Shown: positions 15,849 through 26,437, counted from the stretch's first letter. The stretch is 32,493 nucleotides of DNA from a gamma proteobacterium SCGC AAA007-O20 (GCA_000213395.2 AFHY01000009.1:1-32493), one strand, 5' to 3'. Program-made: numbers and translations. Notes: generated by a model not told the origin, from the sequence alone.

Positions 15849-18191
15849 ATGAGTTTTTTTAATAAAAAAGAGGATCCTGATCTTGCAAGTTTTGTAAATA
15901 AGCTTGCTGGCTACTATTGCAATTTTTTAGAGACTGATTTTAAAAAAGGTCGACAACCAAAGAGAAAGTTTGCTTATAGAGATCGTGCTGATAGAAAAAT
16001 TGGCATCCGCGCATCAAAATATCCTGGTTTTTTAACACTGCTACATAAAAAGGTAAACGAAAAAAACCCAAAAGAATTCAAGATTAAACCTGGAGAATAT
16101 ACATCAACCCTATCAGTAGTAGTTGAGGATTCAATTGCAGCGGCAATAGATACTGTAGATATGAGTCCTTTAGAGAGTCATTTCTCGGCACTTCACGATG
16201 AAGTCTCAAAGGCATTATCTGTGAAAGATAAGGATATTGAAAAGATATTGGAGGGCTTATCAGAAGCTACAAAGAAAATTATTGATCGATATATTATTTC
16301 ACCTGTTTTAGACGTTGTTGGACCAGTTTTTGAAAGACAAAGTACAGCCTCTATAGCTTTAGACCAATTAATTAGTTACTCTGAGGAGATCTCTACTATA
16401 TTAACAAGTAACGCTGAAGAAAGCTTTCCAACAGCCTTAGGAGACTTAGGATTTAGAAAAGATGGTAAAGCTTTAACAGAAATTTTCAATGAGTTACAAG
16501 ATGAAGAATATTATAAAAAAACACTAAAAAAATATTTTTTAGACTTTGTAGCTGCCGATATTTTCACTGAATTTCGTGAACTTCTTACTACACATAGACT
16601 TGCTGAGAATACCCAGTTTTATGTCAATATTGGAGAAGTAAAAGATTCAAAAGGTATCTTTCCGATTTATTGCCTTCCTATAGATATTACTATCGATGAA
16701 GGTAAAGTTTTTCTTTCTTTCGAACCTCTTTTATATGCCAACAAAAAAGCTATTGATTATATGGTTGGACAAATATCGGCAGAACAAGGAATCAGAGCAA
16801 TCAATCCTATAACAGATAGAATTTTTTATAAGTCAGATGACGAAACCTTTATTGATCTCGCTAATAAAACTTTCTACGATATATTAATGGGACTTCACGC
16901 TGAAGGCGAAATATTTTTGACAGAAAAATCAAAAATGATTGCCAAAGGTGCAACTGGTATTACTATTAATAACGAATTAAGCATCTCTCTAGCAGATAAA
17001 TCAGATGAGTCAATAGTAAATGACTATGAAGCACTAATGACTGGCAAGGATGGTGGTGATCAACTTCTCTCAGTATTTTCAAATATTATTGATAACTTCT
17101 TAACAACAAACCCTGTCTCTATTGAAAAAGAAATTGATGACGAATGGATTGATACAGAAGTTACTGAAAGACTGGTTTTTCTTAGCCCTCTGCCACTAGC
17201 AGAAGAACAAAGAAAAATTCTTTCTGCAATTAAAAATAAGGACAGTAAGTTTATTTCTGTTGAAGGACCTCCGGGAACTGGTAAATCTCATACTATTGCA
17301 GCAATAGCGTTTGAAATGATTCTTAAGGGAGAGAATATATTAATTCTATCTGATAAAAAAGAGGCTTTAAACGTTGTAGAAAATAAAATAAATGAGGTGC
17401 TTGAAAAAGTTAGAGGTAAAGAAACAGCATTCGTTAACCCTATATTGAGATTAGGTAAAACAGGCTCAAATTATGCAAATATTATCAAAAATACTTCTAT
17501 TAATAAACTTAAGATAGCAAAGAGAACTTTTGATAGCACTAAAGAAGTGTTTTTCGCTGAATTTGATGAGACCAATGGCCAGCTTAGGAAAGATATTCAA
17601 GACACTACTTTAGCTGGAAAAAAAATTGATATAGAAAAAATCATTAACTTTTATGTTAAAGAGACAAAATTTTTAAAAGATTATCCTGATATTGAAAAAG
17701 TACTCGATCAAGAAGATGATTACTTAGAAATTCTTAGTTCTATGCAAAAATTAGTACAAAACAATAGAGAGTCTTTTTCTAGTCTATTTGTACAAGGAGA
17801 TCTAAATAAATTATCTCAGTATGTTGACTTGGCTGCCATTATTGAAGAAACACCAGACTCTATTTTAGATCTACTTAGACGATACCCAAAAATTAATATA
17901 GATAAAACTGTACAGATTGATCAAATTTTTTCAAAGATCAGAGCTGCAAAAGGACTATTTGGCTATATTTTTGCAAAATCCGCATTAGATAGAATTTCTA
18001 AAAACCTTGAGGAAATTACTGGTGTTTATATTACAAGTCCCCAAAATAAATTTGCTGAATTAGAAGAATTGAGCGCTCTTGCAGAAGAGTTAAATTCAAT
18101 TCTTGTTCAATATGGAAGTGATAACTCAAATATAGAATTATTTAAAGAATTTCTAATTTCAGAACTAAGATTAGATACAGATGAGTTCTAA
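15849..18191 (+). CDS. SF1-like helicase/ATPase, C-terminally truncated
   Basis: A 780-aa, very AT-rich gene. The long N-terminal region (1-450) is unrecognised. Walker A is GPPGTGKSHT at about 473-482, preceded by PLAEEQRKIL (Q-motif-like) and followed by ENILILSDKKEAL (motif Ia-like), the pattern of AAA_11/Upf1-like superfamily 1 helicases. After it comes a charged helical stretch to the end, but no DExx motif II and no motifs III-VI. The frame stops in TAA 18189-18191, overlapping the stop of the convergent transporter. The simplest reading is loss of the helicase core's second half at the island edge; a stand-alone ATPase remnant is less likely to be functional. Confidence 0.7.
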   Translation: MSFFNKKEDPDLASFVNKLAGYYCNFLETDFKKGRQPKRKFAYRDRADRKIGIRASKYPGFLTLLHKKVNEKNPKEFKIKPGEYTSTLSVVVEDSIAAAIDTVDMSPLESHFSALHDEVSKALSVKDKDIEKILEGLSEATKKIIDRYIISPVLDVVGPVFERQSTASIALDQLISYSEEISTILTSNAEESFPTALGDLGFRKDGKALTEIFNELQDEEYYKKTLKKYFLDFVAADIFTEFRELLTTHRLAENTQFYVNIGEVKDSKGIFPIYCLPIDITIDEGKVFLSFEPLLYANKKAIDYMVGQISAEQGIRAINPITDRIFYKSDDETFIDLANKTFYDILMGLHAEGEIFLTEKSKMIAKGATGITINNELSISLADKSDESIVNDYEALMTGKDGGDQLLSVFSNIIDNFLTTNPVSIEKEIDDEWIDTEVTERLVFLSPLPLAEEQRKILSAIKNKDSKFISVEGPPGTGKSHTIAAIAFEMILKGENILILSDKKEALNVVENKINEVLEKVRGKETAFVNPILRLGKTGSNYANIIKNTSINKLKIAKRTFDSTKEVFFAEFDETNGQLRKDIQDTTLAGKKIDIEKIINFYVKETKFLKDYPDIEKVLDQEDDYLEILSSMQKLVQNNRESFSSLFVQGDLNKLSQYVDLAAIIEETPDSILDLLRRYPKINIDKTVQIDQIFSKIRAAKGLFGYIFAKSALDRISKNLEEITGVYITSPQNKFAELEELSALAEELNSILVQYGSDNSNIELFKEFLISELRLDTDEF

Positions 18192-19090
18192 CCAAGCCTC
18201 GCTTTAACGTCTGGCATTGGTTTAGCAAAAAGCACTAGTATATTACCGACAATGATCAAAACAACTCCAACTAGGCCAGTCCAACTCCATTGGTAATCCT
18301 CAAAGAAAGTTGATATCAGTAAAGCAATAACTGGGGTAAATACATTGACATAAGAGGCTTTATCAGCACCAATATTACCGACCAACTTAAGATAAACCCC
18401 AAAACCCAATACAGATGCTACTATGGCTAAATATAGTAGTGAAACAACATAACTAGAGCTGGTACTAAATCCAAAACTAATATCGCTTATTGCTACATAG
18501 CTCACAATCATAATTGAGCCATAAAGCATGCTGAAAGCGTTACTTTGTAAAAGTGGCATTTTACGTGCTTGCATCTGCCCTGAAAACAACATACCGATTG
18601 AGGCAAAAAAAGTAGCAAGTAAAACCCAAATAAAGCCTTTTGCAACTCCAGTTTCTATTGACCACTGAGTAGTGCTCAGTTCATTTGAAAATATTACCCC
18701 TAGACCAATAATTCCAACTATAGCACCTACTAAAATCGGCAGCCTAATAGGCTTTCTAAAAAATATAAAACCGTTAAAAACCGTAAAAAGTGTTAAAGTA
18801 GAAAAGATGAGACAAACCATTCCAGATGTTAAGTAAAAACTGCCAAAGTAGGCACAAATATAGTTAATACAAAATAGAAAAAATCCTAGAATAAGCCAAT
18901 CTATATGACTACGCCAAGAAAAGGAAAGTTTGTTGCCACGAATCAAACACCAAATAAATAATATAGCAGAAGCTAGTAGAAACCGCCAAGCTATAGAAGC
19001 CTGAGGAGCGACATCACCTAACTGAAAAGTAATAGCGAACCAAGAAGTACCCCAGCAAAATAAAACTAAAAAATAAAGAGCTACATTCAT
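18188..19090 (-). CDS. EamA/DMT-family permease
   Basis: A 300-aa inner-membrane transporter of the drug/metabolite superfamily with about ten hydrophobic segments in two EamA repeats. The N-terminal motif FCWGTSWFAITFQLG and the start of the second repeat near residue 150 (FIWVLLATFFASIGMLFSG) are typical. Such permeases export amino acids, metabolites or toxic compounds; the substrate cannot be told. It appears complete, ending in a short charged tail. Its stop overlaps the stop of the truncated helicase, marking the return to backbone DNA. It lies 39 bp downstream of acs on the same strand and may be read through from it. Confidence 0.85.
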   Translation of the reverse strand: MNVALYFLVLFCWGTSWFAITFQLGDVAPQASIAWRFLLASAILFIWCLIRGNKLSFSWRSHIDWLILGFFLFCINYICAYFGSFYLTSGMVCLIFSTLTLFTVFNGFIFFRKPIRLPILVGAIVGIIGLGVIFSNELSTTQWSIETGVAKGFIWVLLATFFASIGMLFSGQMQARKMPLLQSNAFSMLYGSIMIVSYVAISDISFGFSTSSSYVVSLLYLAIVASVLGFGVYLKLVGNIGADKASYVNVFTPVIALLISTFFEDYQWSWTGLVGVVLIIVGNILVLFAKPMPDVKARLG

Positions 19091-19129
19091 GGGAGATAAA
19101 AAACCAATAAATATTGTAATAGTTTCTTT

Positions 19130-21046
19130 TTAGTTAACTCTATTAGAAATTAAATCAGTCACAACTCCCGGTTCAGCTAAGGTGGAAGTATCCCCTAAGT
19201 CATCATAATCATTTTCTGCTATCTTTCTCAATATGCGACGCATGATTTTTCCTGACCTTGTTTTTGGTAAACCTGGGGAGAATTGAATTTTATCAATCGT
19301 TGCGATTGGTCCTATTTCTTTTCTTACTAAAGCCACTAAATCTTTTTTTAGATTGTCGTTACCTTCAGTACCTGCCATGAGTGATACATAAGCATAGATG
19401 CCCTGACCTTTAATTTCATGAGGCATACCAACAACCGCAGCCTCACTGACCTTAGGGTGAAGGACAAGGGCTGATTCAATTTCTGCCGTTCCTAGTCGAT
19501 GACCGGATATATTTAAAACGTCATCCACCCTACCAGTAATCCAGTAATAACCGTCCGAATCACGCTTAACCCCATCACCGGTAAAAAATTTACCCGGATA
19601 GGTTGAAAAATAGGCTTCCATAAAGCGTTCATGATTGTTGTAAAGCGTCCTCATCTGTCCAGGCCAAGAACGAGCAAGTACTAGAATTCCCGACGCTTCG
19701 CCTTCCAAAACTTCACCACTATCACTAACAACTTGAGGCTCAATACCAAAAAATGGTTTCGTCGCAGAACCTGGTTTTAGAGGTGTTGCAAAAGGCATCG
19801 GTGTGATCATATGACCACCGGTTTCAGTTTGCCACCAGGTATCAACAACAGGGCATCTGTCTTCACCAATAATATGGTAATACCATTCCCATGCCTCAGG
19901 ATTAATAGGTTCACCAACGGTTCCCAAGATTCTTAAACTTGACCTAGAGGTTTTTTGAACAAGTTCATTCCCTGCACCCATTAAAGCTCTAATTGCTGTA
20001 GGTGCAGTATAAAAAGTATTAATCTGATGTTTATCAACAACTTGCCAGAAACGTGAAGCATCCGGGTAATTTGGGACGCCTTCAAACATTACTGTAGTGG
20101 CACCATTAGCAAGTGGTCCATAAACAATATAGGAATGACCAGTAACCCAGCCAACATCTGCAGTGCACCAGTAGATATCTCCTTCTTGGTAATCAAAAGT
20201 ATACTTATGTGTCATTGCAGCATAAAGTAGGTAACCTCCAGAAGTATGAAGTACTCCCTTTGGCTTACCAGTTGAACCTGAGGTGTAGAGAATAAATAGC
20301 GGGTTTTCAGCATCAAACATCTCACAAGGATAGTTCGTGGAAGCATTCTTCACAAGATCGTGATACCAGATATCCCTCTCATTCCAAATCACTTTACCAC
20401 CAGTCCTTTCAACAACTACTATCGAATCGACACAATCACAATCCCTTGTGGCCTGATCTACATTAGCCTTTAAAGGTATAGACTTGCCTCCACGCACTCC
20501 TTCATCAGCTGTAATAACTATTTTGCATTTACTATCAAGAATCCGATCTCGCAAAGCATCAGGAGAAAAACCACCAAACACAACCGAGTGGATTGCGCCA
20601 ACTCTCGCACATGAAAGCATCGCGATAGCTGCCTCTAAAATCATAGGCATATACAAACATACCCGGTCGCCCTCCACCACGCCTAATTCTTTCAAACCAT
20701 TTGAAAACTTGCAAACCTTTTCATGAAGTTGGCTATAGGTTATTGATTCACTTGAGTTTGGATCATCACCTTCCCAAATAATTGCCACCTGGTTTGCACG
20801 CTCAGGAAGGTGACGGTCTATGCAATTGTATGAGACATTTAATGTAGCACCTTCAAACCAGGCAATCTTTCCTTTAGTAAAATCAACATCTGAAACCTTA
20901 TCCCACTTTTTTTCCCAATCGATAAAAGTATCAGCCTGTTCTACCCAAAAAACTTCTGGTTCATTCATTGAGCGTTCATACATAGACTCATAAGTCTCTG
21001 AATCGATTAATGGTGTCCTGTCAGTGTGGATAATTGGATATGTCAT
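19130..21046 (-). CDS. acs: Acetyl-CoA synthetase (AMP-forming)
   Basis: Activates acetate to acetyl-CoA through acetyl-AMP. The 638 aa fit the family (~650). ANL-superfamily motifs: [15 protein letters not shown] (P-loop), [30 protein letters not shown] with the hinge Asp, [13 protein letters not shown], and the C-terminal [10 protein letters not shown] whose last Lys before Ile is the residue controlled by reversible acetylation in other bacteria. A possible deacetylase-family enzyme is encoded at 6214-7155, but no acetyltransferase of the Pat type is seen. The ATG at 21046 follows the rpoZ terminator, so acs probably has its own promoter. Confidence 0.96.
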   Translation of the reverse strand: MTYPIIHTDRTPLIDSETYESMYERSMNEPEVFWVEQADTFIDWEKKWDKVSDVDFTKGKIAWFEGATLNVSYNCIDRHLPERANQVAIIWEGDDPNSSESITYSQLHEKVCKFSNGLKELGVVEGDRVCLYMPMILEAAIAMLSCARVGAIHSVVFGGFSPDALRDRILDSKCKIVITADEGVRGGKSIPLKANVDQATRDCDCVDSIVVVERTGGKVIWNERDIWYHDLVKNASTNYPCEMFDAENPLFILYTSGSTGKPKGVLHTSGGYLLYAAMTHKYTFDYQEGDIYWCTADVGWVTGHSYIVYGPLANGATTVMFEGVPNYPDASRFWQVVDKHQINTFYTAPTAIRALMGAGNELVQKTSRSSLRILGTVGEPINPEAWEWYYHIIGEDRCPVVDTWWQTETGGHMITPMPFATPLKPGSATKPFFGIEPQVVSDSGEVLEGEASGILVLARSWPGQMRTLYNNHERFMEAYFSTYPGKFFTGDGVKRDSDGYYWITGRVDDVLNISGHRLGTAEIESALVLHPKVSEAAVVGMPHEIKGQGIYAYVSLMAGTEGNDNLKKDLVALVRKEIGPIATIDKIQFSPGLPKTRSGKIMRRILRKIAENDYDDLGDTSTLAEPGVVTDLISNRVN

Positions 21047-21135
21047 TGAATTTCTCTAAATATTGATATATGAAAAAACCATGTTACCAAATCATTGAAA
21101 AGTATTATGAGGAAATATATTGAATTTTATTAGCT

Positions 21136-21163
21136 AAAAAAAAATGACGCAATGCGTCATTTT
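21136..21163 (-). terminator. Rho-independent terminator of rpoZ
   Basis: On the minus strand AAAATGACGC, a 3-nt loop and GCGTCATTTT are followed by an uninterrupted run of T residues (the A run 21136-21144). It separates rpoZ from acs. Confidence 0.88.
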
Positions 21164-21185
21164 TGTTTGTTTAACAACAAAGGAT

Positions 21186-21524
21186 TTACTCAGATTCTTC
21201 CTCTATCGCTATATCATCACTTTTAGTATCCAGAGTAGCTTCAGAGAGTTCCTCAGTAACCTCACTCATTTTTACCTCTTCTGAAAGCTTATCCTGAGCA
21301 TTTAGCTCCTGTTCCATTGTATACTCTTCAGTCAAAATAGAAGCATCGATTAAGCCGGCTTCAATTTCCCTTAAAGCCAGCACTGTCGGCTTATCTTTAC
21401 CGACATCAAGTGTCGTCCTATAACCACCAGAATTCAGTTGATGTGCTCTTTTTGCAGCCACCAATACTAATTCAAATCTATTCTCAACTTTGTCCAAACA
21501 ATCTTCTACTGTTACTCTTGCCAT
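21186..21524 (-). CDS. rpoZ: RNA polymerase omega subunit
   Basis: Small subunit that chaperones beta' folding and contributes to the ppGpp site. The N-terminal region [20 protein letters not shown] and RAHQL are diagnostic, and [13 protein letters not shown] is the second conserved block. The 112 aa exceed the ~90 of E. coli because of a long acidic tail (from about residue 70, rich in Glu, Ser and Thr), which is variable in the family. It is divergent from dnaQ; gmk and spoT, the usual neighbours, are absent. Confidence 0.95.
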   Translation of the reverse strand: MARVTVEDCLDKVENRFELVLVAAKRAHQLNSGGYRTTLDVGKDKPTVLALREIEAGLIDASILTEEYTMEQELNAQDKLSEEVKMSEVTEELSEATLDTKSDDIAIEEESE

Positions 21525-21588
21525 AATCTTAATTAACCTTTCTTAATCAAATGATAAAATGGAACAATTTTACGTGATTTTACAAAAA

Positions 21589-22260
21589 ATGGAAAGACTT
21601 ATTGCACTTGATGTTGAGACTACGGGTTTGAGAATTTCAGAAGGGCACCGTATCATTGAAGTGGGTGCCGTGGAGATACTGGATAGAGAAATAACGAATA
21701 CCGAATTTCAAAAATATGTTCAACCAAACAGAAAAGTGGGTGAGTCTGTAAACATTCATGGTATTACGGATAAATTTTTAATTAATAAGCCTCAATTCAA
21801 TCAAATTTCCGATGACCTTCTATCTTTTATTGAGGGTACAACATTAGTAATACATAATGCGCCTTTTGATTTGGGTTTCCTTAACAATGAACTGAAAATT
21901 TTTGGCATCAAAGAAACGATTGAGAATATCTGCACTGTTATCGATACATTAGCAGAATCTAGGAAAAAAAGCGAAGATCAAGGCCAAAGACATTCTCTAG
22001 ACGCACTTTGTAGGAGATTTGAGATTGATGATAGCTCGCGTACAAAGCATGGCGCTTTAATAGATGCAAGAATTCTTGCCAAAGTTTATCTAGCAATGAC
22101 TGGCGGCCAATCAAACCTTTTTCAAGAAGTTACTAATACTGAATCACAACAAAGTGACCCATCATTAATTAAGAGAATTAAAGAAAACCGAGATAAAATC
22201 AAAGTCATCTATGCTAAGAAAGATGAACTTGAGGCTCATAAAAATTATTTTCAAAATTGA
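21589..22260 (+). CDS. dnaQ: DNA polymerase III epsilon subunit (3'-5' proofreading exonuclease)
   Basis: Proofreading exonuclease of the replicative polymerase. DEDDh motifs: Exo I ALDVETTG, Exo II IHNAPFDLGFLN, Exo III-epsilon HGALIDARILAKVY. A C-terminal segment with QSNLF, like the clamp-binding QxxLF motif of E. coli epsilon, lies near the end of the exonuclease domain. I choose ATG 21589 because it places Exo I at the usual distance; ATG 21559 would add ten residues and leaves only 34 bp to the divergent rpoZ start. Neither start has a clear ribosome site. Confidence 0.93.
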   Translation: MERLIALDVETTGLRISEGHRIIEVGAVEILDREITNTEFQKYVQPNRKVGESVNIHGITDKFLINKPQFNQISDDLLSFIEGTTLVIHNAPFDLGFLNNELKIFGIKETIENICTVIDTLAESRKKSEDQGQRHSLDALCRRFEIDDSSRTKHGALIDARILAKVYLAMTGGQSNLFQEVTNTESQQSDPSLIKRIKENRDKIKVIYAKKDELEAHKNYFQN

Positions 22261-22282
22261 TCAAATCTGGGGAGATTAGGGA

Positions 22283-22310
22283 TTGACTAAGGATGCTATC
22301 AAAGTATAAT
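22283..22310 (+). promoter_or_regulatory. Promoter of the tRNA-Pro/Arg/His cluster
   Basis: TTGACT (22283-22288) and a perfect TATAAT (22305-22310) with 16-bp spacing, 11 nt before tRNA-Pro. Confidence 0.85.
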
Positions 22311-22321
22311 TACACCTCTTT

Positions 22322-22398
22322 CGGAGTGTAGCGCAGCTTGGTAGCGTATCTGGTTTGGGACCAGGTGGTCGGGGGTTCAAATCCCTCCACTCCGACCA
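22322..22398 (+). tRNA. tRNA-Pro (TGG)
   Basis: 77 nt with encoded CCA. The acceptor CGGAGTG pairs with CACTCCG, the anticodon loop carries TGG, and the T arm is GGGGGTTCAAATCCCTC. First of three tRNAs in one transcript. Confidence 0.97.
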
Positions 22399-22449
22399 AA
22401 AATTATTGATTAAATGTGTTAGCCTAAACTTTATTAAAGCAAAGTTATT

Positions 22450-22526
22450 GCGCCCATAGCTCAGCTGGATAGAGCAACGGCCTTCTAAGCCGTAGGTCAT
22501 ACGTTCGAATCGTATTGGGCGCACCA
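22450..22526 (+). tRNA. tRNA-Arg (TCT)
   Basis: 77 nt with encoded CCA. The acceptor GCGCCCA pairs with TGGGCGC, the anticodon stem ACGGC/GCCGT presents TCT, which reads AGA/AGG codons, frequent in this AT-rich genome. Confidence 0.97.
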
Positions 22527-22540
22527 CTTGTTGAAATTAT

Positions 22541-22617
22541 GGCGGGAATAGCTCAGTTGGTAGAGCCCCGGATTGTGATTCCGGTTGTCGCGGGTTCGAG
22601 CCCCGTTTCTCGCCCCA
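22541..22617 (+). tRNA. tRNA-His (GTG)
   Basis: Includes the extra 5' G (22541) opposite discriminator C, characteristic of tRNA-His. Acceptor GCGGGAA pairs with TTCTCGC, the anticodon is GTG, and CCA is encoded. Its 3' half and the following ~28 bp recur in inverted orientation at 30308-30380 and 32427-32493, so it looks like an integration target. Confidence 0.97.
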
Positions 22618-22621
22618 CTTA

Positions 22622-22644
22622 CTATTAGGGTTTAAGCCCAATAG
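22622..22644 (+). terminator. Stem-loop downstream of tRNA-His
   Basis: CTATT-A-GGG, loop TTTAAG, CCC-AATAG: an 8-bp stem with one bulged A, but no strong T run after it. It is part of the sequence shared with the tRNA-His fragments. Confidence 0.45.
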
Positions 22645-22646
22645 AT

Positions 22647-23981
22647 TTATTGACTTATTCTGATCTGATCAACTATAATTTCCAGTTCTAAATTATTTGG
22701 TGCGATAAATATTTTTTTTGTTTTTTTATCAAAACCAAAGCTCCAAATAAATTCCTCTTGTTTATGTTCGTGAAACAAATACCATTCACCATTTTCGTGT
22801 TGTTTTAACAACCTAATTGTTCCATAAAAGTCGGCAAATAAAAATAATTCAAAATCATCTAAATAAATACCTGCAGTTAAACATCCCGGCCTCGTAAAGG
22901 TTTCAAAAATTGGAGTTAAAACGTCAATTAATCTATCTTTTCCTATTCTTTTACTTCCCTCATATACTGGCCACCCAAGATTGACTGGCATATTAGAGTA
23001 CAAGTCATCCAATAAAAATGCCGCCTCAACATAATATTGCCCACATTGCAAAACAAACATTCTATTTTTTGAATCAACAGTTACTCCCCAGGGATTTCTA
23101 ATTCCATATGCAATAATTTCGGGCTTTAGTTTTGATTTTGATATATCAAGCCTTAGAATTTTTCCCTTAAGAGAGTTTAGATTTTGAGCTTCATCTGCAT
23201 CATAACCATCTCCTACTGAAAGGTATAACCTTCCTGGTGCTACTTCATGCATTTTATGAAAAATTCCATTGTCTGTTGCCACAATAAATATTTCTTCAGG
23301 TCTAGTGGCTGCAGCCTTAATTAACTGAGTCGTTGATCCAACAACATCTGCAAGAGCAATAACATCTTTGGGTGACTCTGGATGAACCAAAACTGCAGCA
23401 TCAGGGTGGTGTTGCATAAGCCTTTTGAGTCCCTCTGCTTTGAATTCCTCGTGTACAACACAAGCTCCATCCCATAAAAGCATGTCCGCACCAGTCTCCG
23501 TTTGAACGTAGTGGCCTAGGTGCTTGTCAGGTGCCCAAAGTATTTTTTTACCCTCTTTGTGTAATTTCTTAACTATTTTGAGGGCGCTGCCAGATGTCAC
23601 AACCCAGTCAGCTCTGGCTTTGACTTCGGCCGAAGTATTAGCGTAAACGACGACGACATGATCAGGGTTGGCATCACAAAATGCTGAAAAGTCATCGATT
23701 GGACAAGAAAGGTCAAGAGAGCAAGTTGCCTGATCATCAATAACCAGCACTCTCTTTTCAGGGGAAAGAATTTTGGCAGTTTCGCCCATAAATTTAACAC
23801 CAGCAACAACAATTGTTTCTGCGTCACAGTTTTGACCAAATCTTGCCATTTCCAAAGAGTCTGCAACAATACCTCCGGTTTCTTCTGCCAGAGTTTGTAA
23901 ATCTGCACTGACGTAATAGTGGGCCACCAAAGTGGCATGTTTTTCCAGTAGCGCTTGTTTTATGGAGTCTCTAATATTCAT
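22647..23981 (-). CDS. nadA: Chimeric frame: truncated quinolinate synthase NadA fused to a PQQ-type sugar dehydrogenase C-terminus
   Basis: Residues 1 to about 250 are quinolinate synthase A (NAD synthesis): [34 protein letters not shown], cysteines Cys87 ([10 protein letters not shown]) and Cys174 ([11 protein letters not shown]), and VHPESP. Normal NadA then continues to a third cluster ligand in a CRSC-like motif; here the text switches at about residue 251 (near base 23231) to [23 protein letters not shown] and [13 protein letters not shown], the C-terminal blades of soluble aldose/sorbosone dehydrogenases. Two of the three 4Fe-4S ligands remain, so NadA activity should be lost. The dehydrogenase part lacks its N-terminal blades. 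The fused part looks more AT-rich. It lies 30 bp from tRNA-His; an assembly chimera is not excluded. Confidence 0.85.
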   Translation of the reverse strand: MNIRDSIKQALLEKHATLVAHYYVSADLQTLAEETGGIVADSLEMARFGQNCDAETIVVAGVKFMGETAKILSPEKRVLVIDDQATCSLDLSCPIDDFSAFCDANPDHVVVVYANTSAEVKARADWVVTSGSALKIVKKLHKEGKKILWAPDKHLGHYVQTETGADMLLWDGACVVHEEFKAEGLKRLMQHHPDAAVLVHPESPKDVIALADVVGSTTQLIKAAATRPEEIFIVATDNGIFHKMHEVAPGRLYLSVGDGYDADEAQNLNSLKGKILRLDISKSKLKPEIIAYGIRNPWGVTVDSKNRMFVLQCGQYYVEAAFLLDDLYSNMPVNLGWPVYEGSKRIGKDRLIDVLTPIFETFTRPGCLTAGIYLDDFELFLFADFYGTIRLLKQHENGEWYLFHEHKQEEFIWSFGFDKKTKKIFIAPNNLELEIIVDQIRISQ

Positions 23982-23997
23982 TGTGGTGATTTTACTA

Positions 23998-25737
23998 CTA
24001 GATTGTCTTTAATTTTAACTCTCGTAGTTGTGTTTTTGGAATATTTGCTGGAGCATCGGTCAACAAACAGGCCGCCGTTTGTGTTTTTGGAAATGCAATA
24101 ACTTCTCGAATAGAGTCAACTTCACAAAGTATCATCACCAGCCTATCTAGACCAAAAGCAATACCACCATGAGGAGGGCACCCATAATCGAGAGCGTCGA
24201 GAAGAAACCCGAATTTATTTCTAGCTTCATCATCGTCAATACCAAGTAATTTCAAGACCGTCTTTTGCATATCACTTTGATGAATACGAATAGAGCCTCC
24301 GCCAACTTCTGAACCGTTAATGACAAGGTCATAGGCTCGAGAAAGAGATTTTTCTGGCTCGTTTAATAGCGTTTGTTTGTCAACACTAGGTGCTGTAAAT
24401 GGGTGATGAATCGCATTTAAGGAACCGTCATCTTCAACATCAAACATTGGAAAATCGAATACCCAAACAGGCGCCCATTCTGAATCGAAGAGGTTGAGAT
24501 CACGAGCTAATTTTTCCCTTAAATTTCCAAGAGATTCGTTAACAATTTTGGCTGTATCGGCACCAAAAAATATAATGTCCCCAGTTGATGCTTTGGTTTC
24601 CTTAATCACCTTGTCAGTAACTTCGTCACCCAAGAATTTAATGATTGGCGAAGAAGCCCCGTCCTCCATAATTTTTATATAAGCCAACCCCTTTGCTCCA
24701 TAAATATTAACGTACTTAGTGTAGTCATCTATTTGTTTACGACTAATCGAAGCGCCACCAGGAACCTTCAATGCGACCACTCTACCTTTGTCACTGTTTG
24801 CTGGACCAGAAAAGACTTTAAATGCAACATCTTTCATTGTCTCATTCATATCAACCATGTGCATTGGAATCCTTAAATCAGGTCGATCAACGCCATATAA
24901 TTTCATAGCTTCGTGATAGCTAATGGATGAGAATTTCTTAGGAAGGTTAACTTTGAGTATCTCTTGGAACAAGCCTCTAATCATTTCCTCCATCAATGAA
25001 GTTATTTCACTCTCATTCATAAAAGATGTTTCTACATCCAGCTGAGTAAATTCTGGCTGACGGTCTGCCCTTAAATCCTCGTCTCTGAAGCACTTAACTA
25101 TTTGATAATAGCGCTCAAAACCTGACATCATGAGTAATTGCTTGAATAGCTGTGGGGACTGCGGTAGTGCAAAAAAACTACCCTCGTGAGTTCGGGAAGG
25201 CACAAGGTAATCTCTGGCTCCTTCTGGCGTAGCCTTTGTCAAAAATGGTGTTTCGATATCGATAAAATCGTTTTTATCCATAAAGTCACGAATATATTTT
25301 GTCACTTTGGATCTAAGCCGGAGACGCTTTTGCATTTCATCTCGACGCAAATCAAGGTAGCGATACTTTAATCTAACTTCTTCAGAGGTGTCTACAGAGT
25401 CAAGCTGAAAAGGAATAGGTTTTGAAGTATTTAGGATTTCAATCTCGTTAGCAAGAACTTCAATCTCCCCTGTAGAGATTTTCTTATTAATCATTTCACT
25501 ATCCCTAGCTATTACCTTTCCTGTGACTTTGAGAACGAATTCATTTCGTATGATTTCAGCCAACTTGAAAGTTTCATTGGTTTCAGGATTGATAACGATT
25601 TGTGCAAGGCCTATCTTATCTCTTAGGTCAAGAAAAATGACACCACCATGGTCACGCCTTCTGTTTACCCAGCCACATAAAACAACTTCTTTTTCGAGGA
25701 AACTTTTATTTAATTCTCCACAGAAATGAGTCCTCAT
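23998..25737 (-). CDS. aspS: Aspartyl-tRNA synthetase (bacterial type)
   Basis: Charges tRNA-Asp. At 579 aa it has the N-terminal OB-fold anticodon domain ([19 protein letters not shown]), the class II core with motif 1 in [15 protein letters not shown], motif 2 in [21 protein letters not shown], a bacterial GAD-type insertion in the middle, and motif 3 in [15 protein letters not shown]. Completeness is good at both ends. It is followed after 16 bp by the nadA chimera and preceded by the DUF502 gene with a 2-bp gap, so these minus-strand genes probably share a transcript. Whether it charges tRNA-Asn too cannot be judged here. Confidence 0.96.
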   Translation of the reverse strand: MRTHFCGELNKSFLEKEVVLCGWVNRRRDHGGVIFLDLRDKIGLAQIVINPETNETFKLAEIIRNEFVLKVTGKVIARDSEMINKKISTGEIEVLANEIEILNTSKPIPFQLDSVDTSEEVRLKYRYLDLRRDEMQKRLRLRSKVTKYIRDFMDKNDFIDIETPFLTKATPEGARDYLVPSRTHEGSFFALPQSPQLFKQLLMMSGFERYYQIVKCFRDEDLRADRQPEFTQLDVETSFMNESEITSLMEEMIRGLFQEILKVNLPKKFSSISYHEAMKLYGVDRPDLRIPMHMVDMNETMKDVAFKVFSGPANSDKGRVVALKVPGGASISRKQIDDYTKYVNIYGAKGLAYIKIMEDGASSPIIKFLGDEVTDKVIKETKASTGDIIFFGADTAKIVNESLGNLREKLARDLNLFDSEWAPVWVFDFPMFDVEDDGSLNAIHHPFTAPSVDKQTLLNEPEKSLSRAYDLVINGSEVGGGSIRIHQSDMQKTVLKLLGIDDDEARNKFGFLLDALDYGCPPHGGIAFGLDRLVMILCEVDSIREVIAFPKTQTAACLLTDAPANIPKTQLRELKLKTI

Positions 25738-25739
25738 TC

Positions 25740-26351
25740 CTAATCCTTAATTTTAACCGAGTTAGGTGTCACAACGCCTGCAGAGATAACTAGCTTGAAC
25801 GCTTCTTCAACACTCATATCAAGTTCGAATGCATCTTTTTTCGCCAACATGACAAAAAAACCTGAGGTTGGATTAGGGGTGGTTGGCACAAAAAGATTCA
25901 TGATTTCTTCACCGATAATGGATTTAGCTTCGCCTCTGTAATCACCTGATTGAAATGCAATTACCCAAATTCCCTTGCTTGGATATTGAATTAAAAATGC
26001 CTTTCTAAAACTTTCAGTAGAAGTATTAAATACAGTATCAGAAACTTTTTTTAATACGTTGTATACGTTTCTAAAGCCTGGAATTTTATTCAGGATTTTT
26101 TCCCATAGGGCTACTAGCTTTCGGCCTAGTATATTAGTAACCATCACTCCCGTGATAAGTATGACTAATAGTACTAAGATAATTCCTGAACCTGGAATAG
26201 TAGTATCTAATTTAAATATAGTTTCTGGTAGGTATTTTTGTGGAATAAGATTATTGATAAGCTCTAAGAAGAATTTAATAACGATGACACTTAAAGCTAG
26301 AGGTATCCAGAAAAGAAGGCCTGAAATAAAATAATTTCTTAAGCGTTTCAC
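25740..26351 (-). CDS. DUF502 family inner-membrane protein
   Basis: 203 aa. Hydrophobic segments at about residues 9-31 and 52-74 are separated by a short loop; the motif [18 protein letters not shown] at the N-terminus, the second-helix region with a GLL/TG pattern, and [18 protein letters not shown] are features of the DUF502 family. The remaining soluble domain includes [19 protein letters not shown] and [19 protein letters not shown]. Its function is not established. Placement directly before aspS is common in Proteobacteria and supports the family call. Confidence 0.88.
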   Translation of the reverse strand: MKRLRNYFISGLLFWIPLALSVIVIKFFLELINNLIPQKYLPETIFKLDTTIPGSGIILVLLVILITGVMVTNILGRKLVALWEKILNKIPGFRNVYNVLKKVSDTVFNTSTESFRKAFLIQYPSKGIWVIAFQSGDYRGEAKSIIGEEIMNLFVPTTPNPTSGFFVMLAKKDAFELDMSVEEAFKLVISAGVVTPNSVKIKD

Positions 26352-26437
26352 AAGTCCAAAAAGTGAGAGTAAAAAAGTGTCATTTTAGCACAAGCTGGAA
26401 TATCAATTGCTATCTGAAATATGGAATCTAGAGCATA

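Noticed and set aside
12021-18190. tRNA-Asn-bounded genomic island with flanking direct repeats
   Set aside because: No copy of the tRNA-Asn 3' end is found near 18.2 kb and no integrase is present, so only adjacency, not att-site integration, can be claimed.
22276-22527. Minus-strand 83-codon frame containing WRDLNPRPPGPKPDTLPSC
   Set aside because: It is the antisense translation of tRNA-Pro and tRNA-Arg, a well-known spurious protein type.
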